Source of the DNA: Bacillota bacterium
GTDB taxonomy: Bacteria > Eremiobacterota > SpSt-956 > JAKJGF01
Assembly (NCBI GenBank): GCA_029555925.1
Contig: JAKPQU010000068.1
Coordinates: 1 to 10,403 of the forward strand
DNA length: 10,403 nt
Direction: 5' to 3'
In this document: positions 1-4,970 of the stretch, piece after piece
How positions within the stretch are numbered: position 1 is the first letter of the stretch
Layout of the letters: each line of letters opens with the position of its first letter
Made by a program: the position numbers and the translations under genes
Notes under the pieces: model-generated
Database searches by the model: none
What the model saw: only the letters and a program-made list of their open reading frames with translations
Told to the model about the DNA's origin: nothing

Positions 1-20
1 TTGCCTTATTTAATTTGTTT

Positions 21-140
21 TGCAGACAATAAATTAACCACTGGTTAATTTCTAATACTATAGAAAAAACTAATTTTTCTTCTCCAGAGCCTGCCAGTCA
101 GAAGCTTTTTATGGATACCCTTTTACCTGTTACGGTACTT
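21..140 (-). repeat. Left copy of a hairpin-rich dispersed repeat (inverted relative to the copy at 10284-10403)
   Basis: Read on the opposite strand, positions 10403-10284 match 21-140 without gaps; I count 4 mismatches (at 22, 40, 71 and 98) in 120 bases. The copy holds a perfect 9-bp palindrome with a 3-base loop (31-39 / 43-51) and a second, imperfect hairpin around 83-104. A third hairpin is complete only in the right copy. Beyond 140 the match continues weakly towards the MOT1 stop codon: a shared GAGCG is reached after a 4-base GTAC gap. The repeat starts about 20 bases after the MOT1 stop, so it may also act as the 3' end structure of that transcript. It encodes no protein that I can see. 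Confidence 0.85.
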
Positions 141-160
141 ACGCTCTGGTCAGTAAGTAT

Positions 161-1348
161 TTACGAATATCTTTTATTTTCCGTAATCCACCATGTCAAG
201 ATGATTCTGTTATCTATAAGCCAGGAAGTTACTGTACCTGTAAGTAATCCTATTATATAGCCGTTTGGAAGATTGTATCCTATAAGTGCTACAAGAAGAC
301 AGATGAATAAATTTTTTTTCGTCACAAACATATCTCTGGCAAACATCATAAGATTTATGCTTTCAAATAACAGAATGACCCCGAGAAGAGGAAGAGGGAA
401 TAATTTTATTATTTCACCAAGGGAATGGCCGAAGAAAAATCCTGACAATAAGTAAATGGTGCCGGTAATGATAACTGCCCCTCCTGTTCTGGCTCCAAAA
501 GCATAGTATCCTGCAAGACCTCCCGCTCCGTGGCAGGTAGGAATCCCGCCGAGAAAAGGATTGATAAAATTCATAAAAGAATAGGTTATACCTATTTTTT
601 TTGCACTTATATTTTTTCCCGGGAACAGATCTGTTATTGTCTGTTTTGTGGCAATAATGGAGTTGGATATGGATAATGGAATTTGTGGTAAAGCAAGAAT
701 TAAAAAACCCTGTAATATAGAATTTATATCAGGAATATTGATAACAGGCAGAGATAAATCAAGTCCTATATTTAAAGAATTTACTCTCATAAGACCTGCA
801 TAAATTATTCCTATAAATAATAGAAAAAGGGCAGGAGGATATTTTCTGTTGCCGAAAAAAAATAATATAATCATAAAACCTGATAGAGCCAGAATATATC
901 CGGCCATTCCTCCTGAAGGAATATATTCCTTTACTGCCAGTCCGGCGAGAGATAACCCCAGAGCAAGCTGAATACCTCTTATAACACACAATGGTATTAA
1001 TGTCGCTAACTTATCTAAAATGCCGGTTACTGTGAGCAAAAACATAGTGATTCCTATTGCAAGACCTGCTCCGTAGAGTATAGAAGGACTTAATTTCCGG
1101 GTGATCATAATTACAGCCATAGCTTTGAGAGGCTGAACCGGCATAGGAAGTCCATAGAGAAAGCCTGTAATTATTTGTACCAGGCCCAAAGATATGAATA
1201 CTCCCGTGCTGTTAATGTTGCAGTTATTTATCATACCTATCAGTAAAGGGATTGTAGTTCCCATGTCTCCGAAACTGCCTGAAAACTCGTTTCTGTCAAT
1301 TCTATTGTTTGTTTTAAAAAAAAACTTAAAATGGTCAGGCATATTCAT
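161..1348 (-). CDS. MOT1-family molybdate (or sulfate/molybdate) transporter
   Basis: A 395-residue polytopic inner-membrane protein, likely importing molybdate for molybdenum cofactor synthesis. Family signatures are visible in order: EFSGSFGDMGTTIPLL at residues 21-36, PMPVQPLKA at 68-76, ALPQIPLSISN at 219-229, and the MOT1 hallmark PTCHGAGGLAGYYAFGARTG at 270-289, with hydrophobic helices between. These match the MOT1/SulP-like family, which lacks the STAS domain of classical SulP proteins; none is present here. The start overlaps the end of the upstream ModE-like gene as ATGA (4 bases), so translation is probably coupled. A second ATG two codons later is an alternative start. Co-transcription with a ModE-type regulator makes molybdate the most likely substrate; tungstate or sulfate cannot be excluded. 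Confidence 0.88.
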   Translation of the reverse strand: MNMPDHFKFFFKTNNRIDRNEFSGSFGDMGTTIPLLIGMINNCNINSTGVFISLGLVQIITGFLYGLPMPVQPLKAMAVIMITRKLSPSILYGAGLAIGITMFLLTVTGILDKLATLIPLCVIRGIQLALGLSLAGLAVKEYIPSGGMAGYILALSGFMIILFFFGNRKYPPALFLLFIGIIYAGLMRVNSLNIGLDLSLPVINIPDINSILQGFLILALPQIPLSISNSIIATKQTITDLFPGKNISAKKIGITYSFMNFINPFLGGIPTCHGAGGLAGYYAFGARTGGAVIITGTIYLLSGFFFGHSLGEIIKLFPLPLLGVILLFESINLMMFARDMFVTKKNLFICLLVALIGYNLPNGYIIGLLTGTVTSWLIDNRIILTWWITENKRYS

Positions 1349-1689
1349 ATATTTAATTCCTTCAAAAAACGCGTAAATTCATCGTCTGCATAATTTTTAA
1401 CTTTTTTTTGATATTCATCATATTTTTTTATCAATTCTTCTGCAAAGGGTGTAATTGTAGCTCCTCCTCCTTCCGGCCCACCTGTTCTGGTTATTATAAT
1501 TTTTTGCCCTATATTCTCTTCCAGCCTTTTTAATATTCTGTGAGCTTTTGCATAGGACATATCCATATCTATAGCAGCTTTCCTTATGGATTTCAATTCT
1601 TTTATTTTTCCAAGAAGCCAGATAAGTCCTATACCCATAAAAGATTCATCATTATTGTTTACGATTGAAATTTTTACTTTCACTTTCAT
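1345..1689 (-). CDS. HTH-only ModE-like molybdate-responsive transcriptional regulator
   Basis: A 114-residue protein matching the N-terminal winged helix-turn-helix domain of ModE. The recognition region is at residues 33-55 (SIRKAAIDMDMSYAKAHRIL), followed by the ModE/LysR-like wing signature GGPEGGGATIT at 70-80 and a charged C-terminal helix. Full ModE is about 260 residues because of C-terminal molybdate-binding (Mop/TOBE) domains. These are absent and the next gene begins inside the stop codon, so this is a natural short form and not a truncated end. How it would sense molybdate is therefore unclear. The ATG at 1689 has no good Shine-Dalgarno sequence but sits at the predicted transcription start, which suggests leaderless translation. 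A ModE-box-like palindrome lies immediately upstream, pointing to autoregulation of the unit. Confidence 0.85.
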   Translation of the reverse strand: MKVKVKISIVNNNDESFMGIGLIWLLGKIKELKSIRKAAIDMDMSYAKAHRILKRLEENIGQKIIITRTGGPEGGGATITPFAEELIKKYDEYQKKVKNYADDEFTRFLKELNI

Positions 1690-1692
1690 AGC

Positions 1693-1716
1693 CGTTATAT
1701 TAGCTTAGAGATAACG
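1693..1716. promoter_or_regulatory. ModE-box-like operator
   Basis: A 24-base imperfect palindrome with half-sites CGTTAT (1693-1698) and ATAACG (1711-1716) separated by 12 bases. From memory, ModE operators have CGTTAT/ATAACG-type half-sites at about this spacing. It overlaps the -10 element and much of the spacer of the modE-like promoter, so a bound regulator would block RNA polymerase. Confidence 0.68.
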
Positions 1717-1725
1717 AAAAGTCAA
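1697..1725 (-). promoter_or_regulatory. Sigma70-type promoter of the modE-like/MOT1 unit
   Basis: On the minus strand: TTGACT (1725-1720), a 17-base spacer, TAATAT (1702-1697). Both hexamers are near consensus with ideal spacing. Transcription should begin about 7 bases later, at 1690/1689, which is the A of the start codon; this predicts a leaderless message. Confidence 0.72.
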
Positions 1726-1788
1726 TATGAACAGGAAAAAGGTGGACTTTGATAAATGAATCGTGATAGATATTTTTGTGAAAATATT

Positions 1789-1824
1789 GGGAAAATTTCC
1801 TGAAATTTTTATAAAAATTTTCCC
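1789..1824 (-). terminator. Possible hairpin terminator at the end of the distal crcB
   Basis: GGGAAAATTT (1789-1798) and AAATTTTCCC (1815-1824) form a perfect 10-bp stem with a 16-base loop that spans the crcB stop codon. On the minus strand it is followed by AATATTTTC, a modest U-rich stretch. It would end the crcB transcript before the molybdate unit. The stem is AT-rich, so strength is uncertain. Confidence 0.45.
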
Positions 1825-2183
1825 GTTAATAGACCTAAATAAATTCCTACCATGCTGAAAATAAAGCTGAGAGCTATATAATAAAAACTCTGAGTAACCG
1901 GCTTTTGATTTAATATACTTATTGCTTCATATGAACATACACTGAAGGCTGTAAATCCACCTGCCAAACCAGTAATTAGAAAGATATTTAAATTTATAGC
2001 CGTAATACTTTTGATCAGGGAACTCATTAATATGAAACCAATAAGAAAATTTCCAATAAAATTTATTATAAAGGTACCGTAATGAGTTTTTATTTTTAGA
2101 TGATGTGTGGAAATTATACTTATTATATACCTCAGACTGGCTCCGAGTCCTCCGCCAAGAAAAATCAAAAGATATGAAGTCAT
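1809..2183 (-). CDS. crcB: Fluc/CrcB fluoride channel subunit, divergent copy (copy A)
   Basis: A 124-residue, four-helix Fluc family membrane protein; two subunits in opposite orientation form a fluoride-selective exit channel. It shows GGGLGASLRY (residues 10-19), GTFIIN (36-41) and the TM3 segment GGFTAFSVCSYE (75-86). By eye it is about 59% identical to copy B upstream and of equal length. It differs at positions the family usually keeps: copy B has TTFSTF, this copy TAFSVC, losing the second Phe of the Phe pair (C83), and GSF in TM2 is GNF here. That fits a specialised partner in a heterodimer or a decaying duplicate. The ATG at 2183 is preferred over an in-frame GTG nine bases upstream: it aligns with copy B and has GAGAGGG at a good distance. 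It is co-directional with copy B, 201 bases away. Confidence 0.88.
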   Translation of the reverse strand: MTSYLLIFLGGGLGASLRYIISIISTHHLKIKTHYGTFIINFIGNFLIGFILMSSLIKSITAINLNIFLITGLAGGFTAFSVCSYEAISILNQKPVTQSFYYIALSFIFSMVGIYLGLLTGKFL

Positions 2184-2248
2184 ATGCCTCACCCTCTCTG
2201 TAAATTTTTCTATTAGCCTTTGGTAATGAATAATTATCGCTTATATAT

Positions 2249-2257
2249 ATTTTAGCA
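2249..2257 (-). promoter_or_regulatory. Weak candidate extended -10 promoter for crcB copy A
   Basis: The minus strand reads TGCTAAAAT, an extended -10 type element, in the 201-base gap before copy A. No convincing -35 is seen (TTCCAC-like only). If real it would let copy A be made without the fluoride riboswitch. Confidence 0.25.
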
Positions 2258-2321
2258 TATATTACAAAAAAATGTGGAAATTTGGAGAAAAATAAATATT
2301 TAACTTTTTAGACGGAATTTC

Positions 2322-2379
2322 ACTGAGGAGGAATTTAATCCTTTTGGAGTCATTTAATATACGGAACTTCCTCCTCAGT
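2322..2379. repeat. Inverted repeat just after crcB copy B (hairpin, possible processing or termination site)
   Basis: ACTGAGGAGGAA (2322-2333) and TTCCTCCTCAGT (2368-2379) are perfect 12-base complements with a 34-base loop, starting five bases past the stop codon of copy B. No T-run follows on the minus strand, so it is not a standard intrinsic terminator. It may stabilise the copy B message or reduce read-through into copy A. Confidence 0.5.
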
Positions 2380-2384
2380 CAGAT

Positions 2385-2759
2385 TTATATTGATTTTCCT
2401 GTCATTATACCAGCATACATTCCAACTATGCTAAATATAAGACTTAAAGATACATAGGAAATACTTTGCATGATTAATTTTTGATTTATTAAATTTATTA
2501 TTTCATATGTAAAAGTGCTGAAAGTTGTAAATCCACCTGTAAACCCTATAGTCAGAAAGATAGACAGGTGTGTATTTGTACCATTTTTAAGCAGGGAACT
2601 CATAAGGAGTAATCCAAGAAGAAAACTTCCCAGAACATTTATTATAAAGGTTCCATAAGGGTAGTTTATTTTTAAATAATTTGTAAAAATTACGCTCATA
2701 ATATATCTCAGACTGGCTCCGAGTCCTCCACCTATAAAAACCAGTAAATATGCAGTCAT
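2385..2759 (-). CDS. crcB: Fluc/CrcB fluoride channel subunit, canonical copy (copy B)
   Basis: A 124-residue four-helix Fluc protein that lets cytoplasmic fluoride leave passively as a dual-topology dimer. All main family motifs are present: GGGLGASLRY (residues 10-19), GTFIINVLGSF (36-46) with the TM2 Asn, and GFTGGFTTFSTFTYE (72-86), which contains the Thr-Phe-Ser track and both pore Phe residues (F80, F83). The ATG at 2759 is chosen because it has AGGAGG six bases upstream and aligns with copy A. The open frame extends 32 codons further upstream, but those residues are polar, unlike any CrcB N-terminus, and lack a ribosome site. It lies 125 bases downstream of a 4-codon leader ORF and a fluoride riboswitch on the same strand, so fluoride induction is expected. 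Confidence 0.93.
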   Translation of the reverse strand: MTAYLLVFIGGGLGASLRYIMSVIFTNYLKINYPYGTFIINVLGSFLLGLLLMSSLLKNGTNTHLSIFLTIGFTGGFTTFSTFTYEIINLINQKLIMQSISYVSLSLIFSIVGMYAGIMTGKSI

Positions 2760-2855
2760 AACGCCTCCTGTTTTATATAGAAATCTTATTTGTTGTGAAT
2801 TTAAAGAAATAAACGATAGCTTAAAGTGAGTCCAGGAAAAATTCAAAATTAACAT

Positions 2856-2883
2856 TGCCAGGAATCATATTGAATACCTGGCA
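2856..2883 (-). other. Small hairpin between leader ORF and crcB copy B
   Basis: TGCCAGG (2856-2862) and CCTGGCA (2877-2883) form a perfect 7-bp stem with a 14-base loop. On the minus strand it starts on the base right after the TAG of the MEHL leader. There is no U-tract after it. It could be a pause, a stability element or a leader-coupled switch; function unknown. Confidence 0.45.
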
Positions 2884-2898
2884 CTATAAATGCTCCAT
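2884..2898 (-). CDS. Leader mini-ORF MEHL-stop behind the minus-strand fluoride riboswitch
   Basis: On the minus strand the riboswitch-controlled Shine-Dalgarno AAGGAGGT (2917-2910) is followed, 11 bases on, by ATG GAG CAT TTA TAG: Met-Glu-His-Leu-stop. The antiporter on the plus strand begins Met-Glu-His-Leu-Trp behind the matching riboswitch and ribosome site. The mini-ORF is best read as a remnant of a duplicated riboswitch-plus-gene-start cassette. It may still work as a translated leader. The actual crcB start is 125 bases downstream with its own ribosome site. Confidence 0.5.
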   Translation of the reverse strand: MEHL

Positions 2899-2908
2899 AA
2901 AACGTAAA

Positions 2909-2977
2909 CACCTCCTTGTAAGTTTTTTCTAGACGTCATCAGCAATAGAAAGCATTTATAAGGAGAACGTCATCTCC
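2909..2977 (-). promoter_or_regulatory. Fluoride riboswitch (crcB motif), minus strand, controlling crcB
   Basis: Reading the minus strand, GGAG (2977-2974), loop AUGACGUU and CUCC (2965-2962) form the first stem. The loop can form the pseudoknot with GACGUC at 2937-2932, inside the signature GCUGAUGACGUCU. This matches the crcB-motif aptamer that binds fluoride through magnesium ions. Expression platform: CUCCUUAUAAAU (2965-2954) can pair with ACUUACAAGGAG (2923-2912) at 10 of 12 positions, which would hide the Shine-Dalgarno sequence. Fluoride binding keeps CUCC in the aptamer and frees it, so translational ON control is inferred. The internal P3 stem is weak here (about two GC pairs). Confidence 0.88.
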
Positions 2978-2983
2978 GGAAGC

Positions 2984-2989
2984 ATTTTA
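2984..2989 (-). promoter_or_regulatory. Candidate -10 element for the minus riboswitch transcript
   Basis: TAAAAT on the minus strand ends six bases before the GGAG that opens the aptamer, nearly the same geometry as the plus-strand promoter (eight bases). No clear -35 is seen at 16-18 bases upstream. An alternative further upstream pairs TTGAAT with TACTAT at a poor spacing of 19. Confidence 0.4.
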
Positions 2990-3245
2990 TGTAAGTCACT
3001 GCTCCTTATAGTACATTAAACTATGTCAGGAGATTCAAAAAATTTATCAGTAGACTATATTAAATCTAGTAGTGTATTATATAGAAAAAGTTTACTTTAG
3101 TCAATCATGACAGAAGTTATACATTTATCTACATTCCTAAAGCAAAATGCAGGAGTATTATTTCACCAATTAGTTTACAAGTAATTGTCAATAGTGACCA
3201 TGATACACTATAGCATAATTTCTTGAAAATTTGTAGTTTTATCTA

Positions 3246-3274
3246 TTGCAAATAGTACAAATATCGTGTAAAAT
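3246..3274 (+). promoter_or_regulatory. Sigma70-type promoter for the plus riboswitch/antiporter transcript
   Basis: TTGCAA (3246-3251), a 17-base spacer, TAAAAT (3269-3274). Transcription should start near 3281, only a base or two before the aptamer. The remaining divergent intergenic stretch, about 2990-3245, is AT-rich and shows no gene or RNA that I can recognise. Confidence 0.65.
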
Positions 3275-3282
3275 AAAAATAC

Positions 3283-3350
3283 GGAGATGACGTCCTCCTT
3301 ATAAGTGCCACCTGAGGCTAATGACGTCTAAAAAAAACTTATAAGGAGGT
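3283..3350 (+). promoter_or_regulatory. Fluoride riboswitch (crcB motif), plus strand, controlling the antiporter
   Basis: GGAG (3283-3286), loop AUGACGUC (3287-3294) and CUCC (3295-3298) form the first stem. Loop GACGUC pairs with GACGUC at 3323-3328 as pseudoknot, and GCC (3307-3309) with GGC (3316-3318) forms P3. The aptamer is 48 nt, as long as its minus-strand twin. It reads UAAUGACGUC where the twin has the usual UGAUGACGUC. Expression platform: CUCCUUAUAAGU (3295-3306) is perfectly complementary over 12 bases to ACUUAUAAGGAG (3337-3348), which contains the Shine-Dalgarno AAGGAGGT (3343-3350) for the ATG at 3360. There is no U-tract, so fluoride most likely controls translation. Confidence 0.9.
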
Positions 3351-3359
3351 ATTCGTTTT

Positions 3360-4574
3360 ATGGAACACCTGTGGTTAAACACCTCAGTATGGCTTTTTTT
3401 AGCTATAGTTTCAAGCTTTATCTCTATCCGCCTCGGTATATCAGTTGCCCTCATTGAACTAGTAATCGGTGTAATTGCCGGGAATACCATACATCCCAAT
3501 ATCAGTGAATGGGTAACTTTTCTTGCCAGCTTCGGAGCAGTTGTACTTACCTTTCTAGCAGGAGCAGAAATAGAAAGTTCCGTAATAAAAAAATATTGGA
3601 AAGAAAGTCTTGTTCTTGGTTTTGTAAGTTTTTTATGTCCTTTTTTATTTTGTTTGTTTATAGCTCATTTTCTTTTGAAATGGGATATAACAGCCTCATG
3701 TATTACAGGACTGGCTCTTTCAACCACATCGGTAGCTGTAGTTTATGCAGTTATGCTGGAAAGTGGTTTAAATAAAAGTTCTATTGGGAAATTAATTCTC
3801 GCGGCCTGTTTTGTAACAGATCTCGGAACAGTCATTGCTCTCGGGCTGTTATTTACGAATTTTGATGTCTGGTTCTGGTTGTTTTGCGGTATAACTATGG
3901 TAACTCTGTATCTTCTTCCCAAATTGACTTCTCTGTATTTATATCTGAAGAGCTATTCAAACGGACATGTAAGTGAGCCAGGTATTAAAAGTTTATTTTT
4001 TGTTCTCATTCTTCTGGCCTATTTTGCCGTAATGGGAAAAAGTGAGGGAGTGTTACCTGCTTACCTTATTGGAATGATTATGGCAGATACTTTTATTAAA
4101 AATAAAGAAGTTATACCAAAAATCAGGATTATTACCTTTACTTTTCTTACACCTTTTTATTTTCTAAAAGCAGGCAGTCTCGTAGATCTAAAATCCGTTC
4201 TGGCAGTTTCAGGACTTGTAATAATATTTTTCTTCGGCAAAGTTTTTTCGAAATTCTTTGGTTTATATCCTGCCGGAAAGCTATTTAAATTCCAGAAACA
4301 AACTAATATCTATATAAATCTTCTTATGAGTACAGGACTTACGTTCGGGAGTATCTCTGCTCTTTATGGACTAAGTCAGGGAATAATTGATAAACAACAG
4401 TACTCACTACTGATGGTAGTTATAATACTTACTGCAATAATACCGACTTTAATTGCACAAAAATTTTTCAATCCTGCTCTGGCAATGGAAGAAAAAACAA
4501 GCAGGACATTACAAAACACTGTATTTTTGCGGGCTACTACAGAAAACAACCTGACTTTTTCTAATAAAAGATAA
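3360..4574 (+). CDS. CPA2-type (Kef/NapA-like) cation/proton antiporter under fluoride control
   Basis: A 404-residue membrane protein of the CPA2 sodium- or potassium/proton antiporter class. Supporting features are an N-terminal helix with GVIAGN (residues 37-42), LTFLAGAEIE (63-72), ALSTTSVAVVYAVM (119-132) and the ion-binding region ACFVTDLGTV (149-158), then alternating hydrophobic segments to about residue 370 and a short polar tail. Electrogenic NapA/NhaA-type members carry Asp-Asp and many electroneutral ones Asn-Asp; here it is Thr153-Asp154, suggesting electroneutral exchange (inference). No TrkA-N/RCK domain follows, unlike KefB/C. The start is set by the riboswitch-gated AAGGAGGT nine bases upstream. 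Antiporters of this kind are known in fluoride riboswitch regulons; exchange against acid brought in as HF is plausible but the substrate is unknown. Confidence 0.85.
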   Translation: MEHLWLNTSVWLFLAIVSSFISIRLGISVALIELVIGVIAGNTIHPNISEWVTFLASFGAVVLTFLAGAEIESSVIKKYWKESLVLGFVSFLCPFLFCLFIAHFLLKWDITASCITGLALSTTSVAVVYAVMLESGLNKSSIGKLILAACFVTDLGTVIALGLLFTNFDVWFWLFCGITMVTLYLLPKLTSLYLYLKSYSNGHVSEPGIKSLFFVLILLAYFAVMGKSEGVLPAYLIGMIMADTFIKNKEVIPKIRIITFTFLTPFYFLKAGSLVDLKSVLAVSGLVIIFFFGKVFSKFFGLYPAGKLFKFQKQTNIYINLLMSTGLTFGSISALYGLSQGIIDKQQYSLLMVVIILTAIIPTLIAQKFFNPALAMEEKTSRTLQNTVFLRATTENNLTFSNKR

Positions 4575-4578
4575 AAAT

Positions 4579-4797
4579 ATGGTAAAATTTTATTTACTTA
4601 TAGGAGGTTTTTTCAGCACTATAGCTGCAATAATGGCTTTTCTTATTACTTATCAGGAATACAGTAAACATTTTAAAGACAGAAAAATTGTTATGAAAAT
4701 TTCTCTGGAAGGAGCCATTGTTGTATTCATATTTTTTTTTATTTTAATGTTCCTTGTTATACTGGCTAATTCTTATAATTTTAAACCGGGTTTATAG
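4579..4797 (+). CDS. Small two-helix membrane protein of unknown function, coupled to the antiporter
   Basis: I do not recognise the family. The 72-residue product has two hydrophobic helices (about residues 4-24 and 47-67) joined by a basic loop (KHFKDRKIVMK). By the positive-inside rule this loop should be cytoplasmic, with both ends outside. The ATG lies 4 bases after the antiporter stop and has no proper Shine-Dalgarno sequence, so it is probably translated by re-initiation on the same fluoride-controlled message. Length, topology and position suggest an accessory subunit or regulator of the antiporter (inference). Base composition and codon look match the neighbours, and the frame is not a shadow of another gene. 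Confidence 0.6.
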   Translation: MVKFYLLIGGFFSTIAAIMAFLITYQEYSKHFKDRKIVMKISLEGAIVVFIFFFILMFLVILANSYNFKPGL

Positions 4798-4842
4798 GGT
4801 AAAATATAGTCAGGCAGGAATGGCAGGGGATTTGCTATGGAA

Positions 4843-4945
4843 TATTTTTTATAAGGAGGTGTTCCTGAAAGAATCGCTCACGAATCAAAGAATCGCTCAC
4901 GAATCGATGAAACCCCGTTCTTATGGCACAGTTCTATAAAAAATA
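4843..4945. repeat. 11-bp inverted repeat framing the hppA leader
   Basis: TATTTTTTATA (4843-4853) and TATAAAAAATA (4935-4945) are perfect complements, bracketing about 80 bases that contain an orphan AAGGAGGTG, two 19-base direct repeats and a 10-codon ATG frame (4907-4939) with no ribosome site. Pairing would put the leader into one large AT-closed loop. The AT-rich arms could also be chance. No terminator is visible between 4797 and 4971, so some antiporter message may read into hppA. A lone TATAAT (4774-4779) with no good -35 is the only internal promoter hint. Confidence 0.4.
4868..4905. repeat. Perfect tandem direct repeat, 2 x 19 bases
   Basis: The unit AAAGAATCGCTCACGAATC occurs at 4868-4886 and again at 4887-4905 without a mismatch. 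Within each unit GAATC occurs twice. It is richer in GC than its surroundings and lies about 65 bases upstream of hppA. It could be a pair of protein-binding sites or a replication-slippage product. Confidence 0.9.
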
Positions 4946-4970
4946 CTGAAGAACCAGAAAGGAGATAATA

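Noticed and set aside
759..989. 76-codon minus-strand ORF inside the MOT1 gene
   Set aside because: Out-of-frame shadow of the transporter, which carries full family motifs across this stretch.
1809..2192. GTG start for crcB copy A at 2192
   Set aside because: The ATG at 2183 aligns with copy B and has a better placed purine-rich site; the GTG lies within that site region.
2385..2855. Longer crcB copy B starting at 2855 (156 residues)
   Set aside because: The extra 32 residues are polar, have no counterpart in copy A or the family, and lack a ribosome site. The ATG at 2759 has AGGAGG and aligns with copy A.
4868..4905. CRISPR-like array
   Set aside because: The two 19-base units touch each other with no spacers, and there are no cas genes.
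4754..4939. 61-codon ORF across the hppA leader
   Set aside because: It overlaps the small membrane protein gene in another frame, has no ribosome site, and its sequence is dictated by the tandem repeat.
4798..4970. A third fluoride riboswitch upstream of hppA
   Set aside because: I looked for GGAG-AUGACGUC and UGAUGACGUC signatures and found neither; only the ribosome-site sequence is similar.
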